Virus record (IMG/VR): IMGVR_UViG_3300031673_000115
Coordinates: 1 to 45,144 of that record
From: a virus
Length of the DNA stretch: 45,144 bases
Reading direction: 5' to 3' (one strand)
The notes below the pieces were generated by a model. It searched no databases, was not told the origin of the DNA, and saw only the letters and a list, made by a program, of their open reading frames with translations. Within the stretch, counting starts at the first letter, position 1. Each line of letters starts with the position of its first letter. Both the position numbers and the translations under genes were made by a program. Below are positions 22,232 to 30,981 of this stretch, piece by piece.

Positions 22232-23083
22232 ATGGCAATATTAAAAGGCTTATCACCAAGAATGGCAGAGGTCGGTAAAATTAAAATCGGCGGGAAAGGG
22301 CAGGAGCTAACCAGCAAGACAGGAACAAAATACCGTCAACCAGTAAGGTTTGATCATTTCGTGGTAACTACTACGGAACGCGATGTAAATGGAGATTTTA
22401 AAATTGATCAAGAACTCATGGCAAAGCTCGGGAAAGATCCGAGGGAATTAAAAATCAGACTACCTTTTGATAGTATCGATATTGTTTTTTTTACCGAATA
22501 TCAGCGATATACCGGAAATAAAAAGGTATGCAGCGGTAACGGCATAAAAGCAACAACTGAAGGGCGAACGGTTGATTGTAACCCGGATACCTGCGACTTT
22601 TTCAAAAATAATAAATGCAAAGTTACCGGAATTCTTTCTTGTTTTCTGGAAGAGTCCAAAACTCTCGGCGCTGTCCATAAATTCAGAACTCATTCATATA
22701 ACGCAGTTGCTTCTATCCTGGCGTCACTTGACTTTATCGCAAATCGGACCAACGGGATTTTAATGGGACTCCCGCTAAAATTGGTCATGGTGAAAAAAAC
22801 AACGGCCGAACATGGAACAATTGATTTTGTGACAATTGTTATTGACGGGGAGGGTATGGATGCGATGCGGGATGCAGCAATGCATGAAATTCAGGCAAGG
22901 AAACTGCTTAACGTCGATATCGAAAAAATAGAATCCGCTGCAATTGCAAGCGGCATCGTAAACGATAACGATAACCCGCAGGATATACAAGAAGAATTCT
23001 ATCCTGAGCCGGTAACCGTTAGGCCATTGGCGGAGCGAATAATTAAGAGGAACGCACCCCCAGACCTTTTTGAGGATAAATAA
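22232..23083 (+). CDS. Recombination directionality factor-like (Gp3-like) protein
   Basis: 283 residues. The layout is that of phage proteins annotated Gp3-like/RDF-like or 'hydrolase or metal-binding protein': a start of ILKGLSPRMAEVGKIKIG, a VRFDHFVVTT segment, then four cysteines (C89 region ending in CNPDTCDFF, and NKCKV) that probably bind zinc, and a SYNAVASILASL stretch. No integrase is visible, so a directionality role is not supported here. Its place after the exonuclease suggests a strand-annealing or recombination-partner role. Confidence 0.65.
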   Translation: MAILKGLSPRMAEVGKIKIGGKGQELTSKTGTKYRQPVRFDHFVVTTTERDVNGDFKIDQELMAKLGKDPRELKIRLPFDSIDIVFFTEYQRYTGNKKVCSGNGIKATTEGRTVDCNPDTCDFFKNNKCKVTGILSCFLEESKTLGAVHKFRTHSYNAVASILASLDFIANRTNGILMGLPLKLVMVKKTTAEHGTIDFVTIVIDGEGMDAMRDAAMHEIQARKLLNVDIEKIESAAIASGIVNDNDNPQDIQEEFYPEPVTVRPLAERIIKRNAPPDLFEDK

Positions 23084-23084
23084 A

Positions 23085-23474
23085 ATGACGCATGCCACAT
23101 TGTCCTATAAATTTACACTTTTCTGGTCACAATTAGGTGGCCGGCTCTGGCAAACAATACCAGGCCAGTTGTGGACAGGGTCATTTATTGACAAAAAAAA
23201 TGGAGTTGTTACACTCAAAAACGCCAACTGTCAACAAATTTGGAAAAAGGGTGAGCCTGACAAATACGGTTATCGTCCACTTACAATAACACCTGGAATG
23301 GTAGGACAAACAATATTACAGTTTTGCAAGATTGAATTAAAAACAGATGCATATCCTACAATTACGGCAGGTCAATTAAAAAACTTGCAGGTGGTCGCCA
23401 AAAAAAATGGGTATTCCGCTATTGTTCGCGAGGAAGGTAATAGTTGGAAACTGGAGGAAATAAATGAGTACTAA
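23085..23474 (+). CDS. VRR-NUC domain nuclease
   Basis: 129 residues from the ATG at 23085. PD-(D/E)XK signatures of the VRR-NUC family are present: GEPD (56-59), KIELK (82-86) and the following Gln in TAGQLKNL (Q97), then YSAIV. Such stand-alone domains cut branched DNA such as Holliday junctions and are usual partners of phage replication helicases. It overlaps the next gene by 11 bases. Confidence 0.8.
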   Translation: MTHATLSYKFTLFWSQLGGRLWQTIPGQLWTGSFIDKKNGVVTLKNANCQQIWKKGEPDKYGYRPLTITPGMVGQTILQFCKIELKTDAYPTITAGQLKNLQVVAKKNGYSAIVREEGNSWKLEEINEY

Positions 23475-23787
23475 AAGTGAATCAATTAAGCATTGGGAAA
23501 TCATGATTGAATGGGTGGAGGCGCAGAATAAAGATGCTTTTCCTGAACCATTCCTAATGCGGGAAAGAATAGAAATATATTGGGGGGCTGAATACTGCCC
23601 GTATTGTATAAAGTACTATGTAATGTATGATTCTTGCCCAAATTGCCCAATTTCAAAAAGTGGTAATCGTTGCGAGGCTGATAATTCTATTTGGCGCAGA
23701 GTAAACAAAAGCCAGACCTGGGGCGAGTGGCTTGTCCATGCAAACGATATGCTATCGCTACTTGAATCTTTATCGGAGGAGGAGTAA
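23464..23787 (+). CDS. Cysteine-rich protein, copy A1 of a triplicated family
   Basis: 107 residues. The N-terminal helix is SIKHWEIMIEWV. Cysteines follow as CPYC, CPNCP and C, and a conserved WGEWLVHA...MLSLLESL end closes it. Close paralogues lie at 23968 and 24285. Probably a zinc-stabilised small protein; function unknown. GGAGG precedes the ATG. Confidence 0.65.
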   Translation: MSTKSESIKHWEIMIEWVEAQNKDAFPEPFLMRERIEIYWGAEYCPYCIKYYVMYDSCPNCPISKSGNRCEADNSIWRRVNKSQTWGEWLVHANDMLSLLESLSEEE

Positions 23788-23967
23788 ATGAAAACAATAA
23801 CAATAACAATAAAATGCCCAAACTGTTCGTCAATAGATTTGGAAATTATATCACCTAAAAGATTCAAAATAAGGCCGATAGGTTTTCTGTTAAGCTATAA
23901 ATGCGATAATTGCAAATTAAGTTTTGATTTGCATGTAAAATATGAAGCTACGGGACAGGAGGAGTAA
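23788..23967 (+). CDS. Small zinc-ribbon protein, copy B1
   Basis: 59 residues with CPNC and CDNC motifs separated by a basic segment, a classical zinc ribbon, ending FDLHVKYEATGQEE. A close copy is at 24600. GGAGGAG lies before the ATG, immediately after the A1 stop. Confidence 0.65.
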   Translation: MKTITITIKCPNCSSIDLEIISPKRFKIRPIGFLLSYKCDNCKLSFDLHVKYEATGQEE

Positions 23968-24288
23968 ATGAGCACTAAAACAGAATCAATCGAGCATTGG
24001 AAAGCTATGATTGAATGGGTGGGGACGCAGAATAAAGATAGCTGCCCCGATCGATCCCTAATGGAAAGAAAAATAAAAATGGACTGGAGGGCTTGGGACT
24101 GCCCGTATTGCGAAAAGTATTATGAAAGGCTTTCTTTTTGCCCTGATTGCCCGATTTCAAAAAGTGGTAATTGCTGCAACGATGAAAACTCTATTTGGCA
24201 GTGTGTAAACAAAAGCCAGACCTGGGGCGAGTGGCTTGTCCATGCAAAAAAAATGCTATCGCTACTCCGGATGAGGAGGAGTAAATGA
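23968..24288 (+). CDS. Cysteine-rich protein, copy A2
   Basis: 106 residues, closely similar to the 23464 product (SIEHWKAMIEWV start, CPYC, CPDCP, SGNCC, WGEWLVHA end). The C-terminus differs (RMRRSK) where the other copies end acidic, apparently by a local frame change. The stop overlaps the A3 start (ATGA). Confidence 0.65.
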   Translation: MSTKTESIEHWKAMIEWVGTQNKDSCPDRSLMERKIKMDWRAWDCPYCEKYYERLSFCPDCPISKSGNCCNDENSIWQCVNKSQTWGEWLVHAKKMLSLLRMRRSK

Positions 24289-24599
24289 GTATTAAAAAAG
24301 AATCAATTAAGCATTGGGAAATCATGATTGAATGGGTGAGGACGCAGAATAAAGATGCTGACCACAATCTATTCCTAATGGAAAGAAAAATAAAAATGAA
24401 TTGGCGATCTGAATACTGCCCGTATTGCGCAAAGCATGATATTTGCTTAGATTGTCCAATTTCAAAAAGTGGTAATTGCTGCAACGATGAAAACTCTATT
24501 TGGCGCATGATAGACGATAGTGCTACTTGGAGCGAGTGGCTTATTCATGCAAAAAAAATGCTATCGATGCTTGAATCATTGCCGGAGGAGGATGATTAA
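24285..24599 (+). CDS. Cysteine-rich protein, copy A3
   Basis: 104 residues, third member of the family, with CPYC, CLDCP, SGNCC and an acidic end. The C-terminal Trp motif is diverged (ATWSEWLIHA). Directly followed by the second zinc-ribbon copy. Confidence 0.65.
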   Translation: MSIKKESIKHWEIMIEWVRTQNKDADHNLFLMERKIKMNWRSEYCPYCAKHDICLDCPISKSGNCCNDENSIWRMIDDSATWSEWLIHAKKMLSMLESLPEEDD

Positions 24600-24770
24600 A
24601 TGAGTATAAAAAGAATAACAATAAAATGCCCAGAATGTTCGTCAATAGATTTAGAAGATAAAACAAGAAAAGGATATAACAAATGGCCACGTGGTTTTAT
24701 GTTATGCTATAAATGCAATAAATGCGGATCAAATTTCGATTTGCATGTAAAATATGAAGCTACGGTATAG
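24600..24770 (+). CDS. Small zinc-ribbon protein, copy B2
   Basis: 56 residues, paralogue of the 23788 product (CPECSSIDLE, CNKCG, FDLHVKYEAT). The order A1-B1-A2-A3-B2 shows duplication of an A-B unit with loss of one B. GGAGGAGG is upstream. Confidence 0.65.
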   Translation: MSIKRITIKCPECSSIDLEDKTRKGYNKWPRGFMLCYKCNKCGSNFDLHVKYEATV

Positions 24771-24780
24771 GAGGAAATAA

Positions 24781-25158
24781 ATGAAATATTTTTATGGTCA
24801 GGAATGCGACAAGATTTTTAATCATACTGAAATTAAAGACGCTATTGAATATGTACTGGTCGGTGGTATTTGCCACGACATAGAAATTATTGAAAAGGTC
24901 GCATCAAGAAAATCCGGGACTATCTTTTGTTCAGAATATCACGAGGTTGATCCTAAGTGCGATAGGTGTGAATCTAAAGAATTTATAAGACAGTCGCGTT
25001 GGTGCGTCCACAAAGGATATGGATTAATTGAAACCGGCGCGAAGTATCTATATTCCAGCGATGGAGAGAGTCATTTTAACAAAAACAATTTAATAAAATT
25101 ATCAGGAAGAAAAAAGATCAAAGTTGCTAAAAAAATAATAGACAACTATGAAAATTAA
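24781..25158 (+). CDS. Hypothetical cysteine-containing protein
   Basis: 125 residues with CDRCE and nearby Cys/His residues (CSEYHEV, WCVHKG) that may bind zinc. The last 15 residues (IKVAKKIIDNY) copy the N-terminus of the first rightward gene (5079), also at the DNA level. AGGAGG precedes the ATG. Confidence 0.6.
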   Translation: MKYFYGQECDKIFNHTEIKDAIEYVLVGGICHDIEIIEKVASRKSGTIFCSEYHEVDPKCDRCESKEFIRQSRWCVHKGYGLIETGAKYLYSSDGESHFNKNNLIKLSGRKKIKVAKKIIDNYEN

Positions 25159-25381
25159 AAACCTGTTCTATAAACCAAACAGCCCGATAGGGGAGATTCT
25201 TAAGGAAAATGACAGATATTACACTATAGATTTTCCTAGTAAAAAATTAAAATTAAAATTTGAAAGATGTTGGAGATATATGCATGACATAGAATCAGAC
25301 GCATTAAACATGTCTCGCTATCATGAGGAGGTATTTGGATATGAAAGAAACAATAATAAGATTATTAAACGAACATTATGA
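25148..25381 (+). CDS. Hypothetical protein
   Basis: 77 residues, basic, with beta-like start (YKPNSPIGEIL..NDRYYTIDF). Overlaps the previous gene by 11 bases and the next by 41. Weak ribosome binding site. Not recognised. Confidence 0.45.
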   Translation: MKIKNLFYKPNSPIGEILKENDRYYTIDFPSKKLKLKFERCWRYMHDIESDALNMSRYHEEVFGYERNNNKIIKRTL

Positions 25382-25562
25382 AATATTTATGCTAACTAAT
25401 AACCACCGGGAGTCTGTTTTGATGGCGGGGGCTTATTTAAAAGGAACCATTAATATTCTTTGTAGATTTCAGCAAATTACTGAAGCGCAAAAAGACAAGC
25501 AAATATATTTAATCGATGAAATAACAGAGGAGTTAATGGATGATGAAAATATTAGCGTATAG
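25341..25562 (+). CDS. Hypothetical helical protein
   Basis: 73 residues from the ATG at 25341; an ATG 18 bases upstream is in frame but GAGGAGG at 25325-25331 best serves the later one. Helical, with an acidic end. Overlaps both neighbours. Confidence 0.5.
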   Translation: MKETIIRLLNEHYEIFMLTNNHRESVLMAGAYLKGTINILCRFQQITEAQKDKQIYLIDEITEELMDDENISV

Positions 25563-25800
25563 AGTAATTTGTGTAGAAAAAAGTCGATTTTATCCGCAAT
25601 ATTTAATCAAAAAAAAATGGAGATATTTTTATAATAATAATTCATGGGGATCATGTATAAAGTGGTTTTACTCGCTTGTGCAAGCAATCAATTTTATAGA
25701 AGATTACCAAAGTAATGATAAAATAGTTTACTATAAAAGTGTTTTGCTGCCAAAAGGCAAGGGAGAATTAAGCATAACAGAAGGGGATAATAATGGATGA
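25540..25800 (+). CDS. Hypothetical protein
   Basis: 86 residues (second Met at 25543), aromatic-rich (Tyr, Trp), with a basic core. GAGGAG precedes the start. Overlaps both neighbours. Not recognised. Confidence 0.5.
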   Translation: MMKILAYRVICVEKSRFYPQYLIKKKWRYFYNNNSWGSCIKWFYSLVQAINFIEDYQSNDKIVYYKSVLLPKGKGELSITEGDNNG

Positions 25801-26032
25801 ATATATTAAAGAATTTATTAACAAGACAAAAAGGGAAGCATCGATTGAGAAAATGATAGATATTATTATTAAATTTATTAATAATATGATTAAAACAGAT
25901 ATTAAATCAAAAGAATTTATTTTGGGCTATTCGGCCGGAGTTATTTATACTTTTGCGATGATGGGAGTTATAACAAAAAAAGAAGTTCCTTTTGTGTCCA
26001 AAACGCTATTTGAATATATTTCTAATGTATAA
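25793..26032 (+). CDS. Hypothetical helical protein
   Basis: 79 residues, two amphipathic helices rich in Lys/Ile and one moderately hydrophobic stretch (FILGYSAGVIYTFAMMGVI, 43-61). Its stop overlaps the helicase start. Unknown function. Confidence 0.5.
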   Translation: MDEYIKEFINKTKREASIEKMIDIIIKFINNMIKTDIKSKEFILGYSAGVIYTFAMMGVITKKEVPFVSKTLFEYISNV

Positions 26033-27539
26033 ACTCCGCCCATACCAAACAGAATTTATATTATCGCTCCGTCAAGCAATTGCAACCGGGAAAAGATCAA
26101 TCATGGCTGTATTGCCTACCGGAGCCGGGAAAACTGTTGTATTTGCTCAGATAGCATATAACGCAATTCAAAAAGGAAAAAGCGTATTGATATTGGTGCA
26201 TCGTCAAGAAATATTTGATCAGACAATTCAAAAACTTGCAGCGCTTGATATATATGCCGGGCAAATATTATCAGGCCGATCCATAACAAAAAATTGTATC
26301 AAGGTTGGAATGATTCAAACAGTTGCAAACCGTCTCGGGAAAATAGAAAAGCCTGACCTAATAATAATAGATGAAGGTCATCACTCAACAGCTAACAGTT
26401 GGAAAAAAGTGATTGATTTTTATCCGGATGCAATTAAGCTTTTTTTTACAGCTACCCCCGAACGTATGGACGGGAGCGGATTTTCCGATATTTGCGACTG
26501 TTTGATTGAAGGTAAGGATATTATGTGGTTGATATCAGAAGGCTATTTGACTTTTCCAAAAATCTACAATCCAACTATGCCACCGATTCCGCAAATGCAC
26601 ATTATACGCGGAGATTATGACATTAATGAGCAGGCCAAATATATCCAATCAACCGCCGTCGCGTCTAACGTTATTGAATATCATAGACAATTATTATTAG
26701 GAAAACCTACATTATCCTTTGTCCCAAATTTGGCAATGGGCGAGTGGTATCAAAAAATATACAGAGATGCCGGGATATCGGCTCAGCTCATACAAGGCGG
26801 ATGCAAACATAAGAAGCAGCGCGAATTATCATGTAAGGCACTATCCGACGGATCGCTTGAAATACTTATCAGCTGCGGAGTTATTAATGAAGGTTTTGAC
26901 GTGCCTATCGTTATAGGCTGTCATATGCTGCGCCGTACCGGTTCAACCGGGTTATATCTACAACAGGGTGGAAGAACTACGCGCCCTGACTATTGCCCTG
27001 GTATGCCGCTTGATACCGCACAACAGAGAAAAGACGCTATCAGATTAGGACCAAAGCCAGAAGCGATTATTTTGGATTTTTGGGGTAATAGCCTACCAGA
27101 AAATCACGGCCATCTTGTAGCCAAAAGAATTTGGAGTCTCGACAGCAAAAGAAAAAAACCAGGTCAAAAAATATTAATGCGCTGCCCACAATGTAATTAT
27201 CCTTTGGTTTCCCGTGTTGCCGTCTGCCCCGATCCTGATTGCGGATATAATTTTAATTCCGCTGCAATTGCTACCAGAAAACAAGAATTTGAAAAATTTT
27301 CCGTAACGCTAAAAGAAGCTATCCCTGGCCTATCGATAGAAGAGATTGACAAAATTGCAAACATACTGATTATTGAAGATAAAAAGAAAAAACAGAATGC
27401 CATGATCGCATACGCGTTCAAATATGCCAGACTCGGAGAAAAGGAGAGTCTAGAAAAACTCGCAAGTCTGGCAGGATACAAATCTAACTGGGTCGACTGG
27501 GCTTGGGATTATGCCAAGTCTAAGAAAAAAATCAGTTGA
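26025..27539 (+). CDS. Superfamily 2 DNA/RNA helicase (DEAD/DEAH, RecG/XPB-like)
   Basis: 504 residues from the ATG at 26025, which begins the Q-motif region LRPYQTEF; an upstream in-frame start would lie within the previous gene. Motifs: PTGAGKT (31-37), IIDEGHH (114-120), FTATPERMDG (141-150), SCGVINEGFDVP, and QQGGRTTRP (motif VI). A C-terminal zinc ribbon (CPQC...CPDPDC) is followed by a helical tail. It probably remodels forks or recombination intermediates with the VRR-NUC nuclease and exonuclease. Its 3' end overlaps the converging late operon by 8 bases. Confidence 0.9.
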   Translation: MYKLRPYQTEFILSLRQAIATGKRSIMAVLPTGAGKTVVFAQIAYNAIQKGKSVLILVHRQEIFDQTIQKLAALDIYAGQILSGRSITKNCIKVGMIQTVANRLGKIEKPDLIIIDEGHHSTANSWKKVIDFYPDAIKLFFTATPERMDGSGFSDICDCLIEGKDIMWLISEGYLTFPKIYNPTMPPIPQMHIIRGDYDINEQAKYIQSTAVASNVIEYHRQLLLGKPTLSFVPNLAMGEWYQKIYRDAGISAQLIQGGCKHKKQRELSCKALSDGSLEILISCGVINEGFDVPIVIGCHMLRRTGSTGLYLQQGGRTTRPDYCPGMPLDTAQQRKDAIRLGPKPEAIILDFWGNSLPENHGHLVAKRIWSLDSKRKKPGQKILMRCPQCNYPLVSRVAVCPDPDCGYNFNSAAIATRKQEFEKFSVTLKEAIPGLSIEEIDKIANILIIEDKKKKQNAMIAYAFKYARLGEKESLEKLASLAGYKSNWVDWAWDYAKSKKKIS

Positions 27540-27915
27540 TATTTACAGACTGTTGGAGCATCCTAATTTTATTTTCGATTGCAGGCTTCCCCGGCATTTC
27601 ATAACTTTTTAGTGCGTCCCAACTATCAACGATAAAAACGATATCGGCAATTTTTAAATCTTGCGGATCGTTTTTAATTTTTTCGATATTCTTATCAATC
27701 CTGCTAATAAGATCGTTAATAATTTGCATCCTGATAGGAGCAAGCTCATTACTAACAGCCTCGGTAACAGTGTCTTTAATTTCCGCTTTAACCATCGCAG
27801 AAATTGCCGGAATGCTTAACGATAGCGATATGGTTACAACCATTAAACTTCTGACTATCGATAACAACCCTCCATTCCCTAACAGTTCCTTAATAAAATT
27901 TTTCTTTTCTACCAC
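27532..27915 (-). CDS. Membrane protein at the end of the late operon
   Basis: 127 residues, with one hydrophobic segment near 20-42 (IVRSLMVVTISLSLSIPAIS) followed by a charged helical domain. Last gene of the leftward operon, just after the fibre genes, a usual place for lysis or holin-type proteins. Only one membrane span is seen, so holin is possible but unproven. AGGTTTT upstream of the ATG is a weak site. Confidence 0.55.
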   Translation of the reverse strand: MVEKKNFIKELLGNGGLLSIVRSLMVVTISLSLSIPAISAMVKAEIKDTVTEAVSNELAPIRMQIINDLISRIDKNIEKIKNDPQDLKIADIVFIVDSWDALKSYEMPGKPAIENKIRMLQQSVNIN

Positions 27916-27928
27916 GTAAAAACCTCCG

Positions 27929-28885
27929 TTATTTAATTCTTATAATCCACACTACCGACATATTAATAGGCCGTGTTTCAGTGTCTGTTTTTGGTGCACC
28001 GGTTACGCCGTCAGTCATAGCACCCCTGGCGGTCAAAACATTTGCGTCAGTTCCTGCCTGTCGTTTAACTCCTAATATACTAGCCCCGGTTCCTGCCGGT
28101 TCGGTCGCCGCGATTGCGTAAGGCTGTGCCGTATTGTCAAATTTCGTATCATGCCAGTGCTTCATAAATGCATGATCTTGAAGGTCCCCCGAAGTATTTC
28201 CGCCCCTTAAAAACCTGCCGTCACCATTCAGGTCTGGGATTGTCTGGCCGTTAAGTGGAGATTCACTATCAGCTACTACCGACCCGTCGCATTCTACCCA
28301 GTTTTCTGGTAGCTCCGGTACGTCGGTTAATGTTTTGTGCCATGCGATAATTGATCCGATAGGTACGGCAGGAGAATATACATTGCCAATTCGTAATGTG
28401 TTCCCGCCATTTCCGTAAAAACCTTCTTGCACTGAATTAACGTTAATGATGTTTGCAAGTGCATCTAACGCATCAACATACACAACGCCTATACACCTTT
28501 TTGTTGTTGATATATAATAGCCGCCTTTTTCTGGGTCGTAAGAATTCTTAAACGCCGTCGGTATTACGTTTGCATCTGTCTCGCCTGCAATATCAAGAGC
28601 TGTTATACTCGTACTGGTTCCCGACACCGACAATTCTATTTTTGCCCATGTGCTGGTTGATATCCCGGCCAGCGAGATAGTAACTATTGATTTATACCAC
28701 ACAGAGCCTTTTTTACTGTCGTTATCAAGTCCGATTTTACCGACAGTCATTTTAAGCGCTCCGCCATCGTCGTATAATTTTGTGGTTATTGCCCCGAGTG
28801 TCATTCTGTTTTGTTCAAGTTCTTTTGGTCCCCATATACCGGAGTCGCCCCCGGTTGCCGGTTCAATTGTGAATTCGTTTGCCAT
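27929..28885 (-). CDS. Tail fibre protein with collar domain
   Basis: 318 residues. The N-terminal ~165 residues are homologous to the next fibre gene (MANEF start, LYDD.GALK, STSTWAKIELSVSG, YYISTTKRCIGVVY). The C-terminal part has a phage tail-collar domain (GSIIAWHK, ENWVECDG, IPDLNGDGRFLRG) and an end rich in Ala/Gly/Thr. The shared part probably attaches to the baseplate and the collar part trimerises and presents the receptor-binding tip. GGAG lies upstream of the ATG. Confidence 0.8.
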   Translation of the reverse strand: MANEFTIEPATGGDSGIWGPKELEQNRMTLGAITTKLYDDGGALKMTVGKIGLDNDSKKGSVWYKSIVTISLAGISTSTWAKIELSVSGTSTSITALDIAGETDANVIPTAFKNSYDPEKGGYYISTTKRCIGVVYVDALDALANIINVNSVQEGFYGNGGNTLRIGNVYSPAVPIGSIIAWHKTLTDVPELPENWVECDGSVVADSESPLNGQTIPDLNGDGRFLRGGNTSGDLQDHAFMKHWHDTKFDNTAQPYAIAATEPAGTGASILGVKRQAGTDANVLTARGAMTDGVTGAPKTDTETRPINMSVVWIIRIK

Positions 28886-28897
28886 ATTATTCTCCTG

Positions 28898-29752
28898 TTA
28901 TTCTAACACATCAAAAGTTATATTACCTCTGTTGTATGGGTCTGTATCAAAAGCTAAATGATTAAAAGTTCCTAATGATCTCCTACTTAAATATATCGTA
29001 GTACTATCTATCCATGATACACCTCCTGCCAACAAATCTGCATCGGCTAAATCAAAGAAACTATTTAGCAGATAATACTTATCATCGTTATCATCTCTTA
29101 TATATACGCTCATATTTCGAAAATCTTTATATTTTGCTCCAAAAACATGTGAAACATTTCTTGCAGGATCGGAATTCATATTCCATGTTCCTGTTTGCAT
29201 TTCAACCTTACACGAATAGCTACTTCTATTTTTTACAATATCATAAAAATCTGTTTGGGCCGTATCAATAAAAACTTTTCCATGAAATCCAAGCTGATTA
29301 TCATCCGCGTTAATAACACCGCCCAATACTCCACCGGAATCTTTGTATACAATTCCAATGCACCGCTTCGTAGATGTTATATAATATCCAGACTTTGCTC
29401 CAGACCAGGCCCCTGTGAATTCCGTAGGCAAAACAACCGGATTGGTTTTACCAGCAATATCAAGCGCCGTAAAAGTAACCGCTGTGCCACTTACACTCAT
29501 TTCAATTTTTGCCCAATTGCTGGTTGATACACCAGACATATCGACGGTAGTTATTGTATCAATATGTGATATACCTTCATTAGTTCCGTCATTTATTCCA
29601 ATTCTGCCTAACGAAACTTTTAGCGCTCCAGAATCATCATATAGATATGACGTGTATGCACCAATTGCGTATCTTATTAGTTCGTCATTAAAAGGCGCCC
29701 AATTGTTTAAATCCGCTCCAATTGACGGTTTTCTTGAAAATTCGTTTGCCAT
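28898..29752 (-). CDS. Tail fibre or receptor-binding protein, paralogue
   Basis: 284 residues. The N-terminal ~165 residues match the 27929 product (LYDDSGALK, STSNWAKIEMSVSG, YYITSTKRCIGIVY). The C-terminal ~120 residues are unrelated to it and rich in Asp, Tyr and Ser. The two genes therefore share an attachment module and differ in the distal part. Located directly after the hub gene, so part of the tail tip. Confidence 0.75.
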   Translation of the reverse strand: MANEFSRKPSIGADLNNWAPFNDELIRYAIGAYTSYLYDDSGALKVSLGRIGINDGTNEGISHIDTITTVDMSGVSTSNWAKIEMSVSGTAVTFTALDIAGKTNPVVLPTEFTGAWSGAKSGYYITSTKRCIGIVYKDSGGVLGGVINADDNQLGFHGKVFIDTAQTDFYDIVKNRSSYSCKVEMQTGTWNMNSDPARNVSHVFGAKYKDFRNMSVYIRDDNDDKYYLLNSFFDLADADLLAGGVSWIDSTTIYLSRRSLGTFNHLAFDTDPYNRGNITFDVLE

Positions 29753-29754
29753 TA

Positions 29755-30981
29755 TTATCTCCCTATACTGACCTGCAAATCAGTTAATTTTTTATTTACT
29801 TTCAAAATTGCTTCGTCCAGCCTAACCGGCAAACTGCCAAGCTCTATAGTTCTAACATTATCAGACCCAGTCATTTTATATGTTACTTCTTTTACCTGTA
29901 ACGTATCATCAACCACAATACCAGAAGGCTGACCACCGCCATATAATCCGCTACCATATAACCCGCTACCATATGCTGAAGGTGTTGGCGGAGTTGTGTT
30001 GCTTGCCGGTATCTCGGATATTATTCTTATCGTTCCGTCTGCTATCAAGACTATCGGATCAATATCTTCAATTTTCCACTGGATACTTGCTCGGCGGGTA
30101 ATCGTTTCATTTTCTGCAAGCACGCCCTGCGCCCATTTTTGCGCTGTCGTGTTGTCTATATTTGGAGCTACTAACTTTTCTTCAAAAATGTCATTATCCT
30201 CTGCGCTGCTAATCGTCGCAATATAAACCCCGTCTTTATCAAGCAAATAATATTTTGTTTTTAATTCAGTTTGGTCTTCAGGCTGATAATCGTCAATTCC
30301 CCTATTCCCTATTTTGCCAACAACTAAAACGGCTTTTATATTTTCTGATTTCGGTTTAAAAAAGAATTCCCCTTCCTGATCAACCCCACAAATATAACTA
30401 CCCTCGCTATTAGCAATTTTACGTAGCGCGTCGACAACCTCAGGTATTTGAGAGTAATTGATATCAAGCGTTGCTATTGTTATATCAGGCACAATAATTT
30501 TACTCGCATTTTTTACAATTGGCGTTTTTACAACTATCACATTATCGATAATATCTTCTAAAATATATGATAGTGTTTTGCTGACATAAGCCAGCGGCCC
30601 CGCATTAATGCGCAATAAATAATCATTAAGGCCAAATCCGCCGTAATTATATTCCGCCTTGGTGCTGCCTTCTACCGGAACGGTTCTTATAACTCCGGTA
30701 AAAAAATAATCCTCTGAGCCAAATAATCTTATTTTAATAATATCTTTTTTTGTTATTATTTGCGAACTTGCAAAAAATAAAATAAAATCACGTGGACCGG
30801 ATTCGTCAATAGTGAATTCGCATCCGATAAAATCTCCACTACCAGTCTGAAATGTTGATTTCCTAGCCAGTGTATTATCATATAATTCAACAGTAACTCC
30901 AACACCACTTGGGAAAGGCGTGAATACATATCCACCGTATGGACCGTATGAATATGGGTTCTGTCCAAATGTATAACTCAT
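29755..30981 (-). CDS. Tail-associated hub protein (Tal/gp37-like)
   Basis: 408 residues. A beta-rich beginning (PFPSGVGVTVELYDN, SGPRDFILFFASS) and a middle with FTGVIRTVP fit the baseplate hub fold. Tyr/Gly repeats occur near the start (SYGPYGGYVF) and near residue 345 (three copies of a GSGLYG-like unit). A C-terminal ILKVNKKLTDLQVS helix ends it. It lies between distal tail protein and fibres, the hub position. No enzymatic motif is visible. Confidence 0.7.
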   Translation of the reverse strand: MSYTFGQNPYSYGPYGGYVFTPFPSGVGVTVELYDNTLARKSTFQTGSGDFIGCEFTIDESGPRDFILFFASSQIITKKDIIKIRLFGSEDYFFTGVIRTVPVEGSTKAEYNYGGFGLNDYLLRINAGPLAYVSKTLSYILEDIIDNVIVVKTPIVKNASKIIVPDITIATLDINYSQIPEVVDALRKIANSEGSYICGVDQEGEFFFKPKSENIKAVLVVGKIGNRGIDDYQPEDQTELKTKYYLLDKDGVYIATISSAEDNDIFEEKLVAPNIDNTTAQKWAQGVLAENETITRRASIQWKIEDIDPIVLIADGTIRIISEIPASNTTPPTPSAYGSGLYGSGLYGGGQPSGIVVDDTLQVKEVTYKMTGSDNVRTIELGSLPVRLDEAILKVNKKLTDLQVSIGR

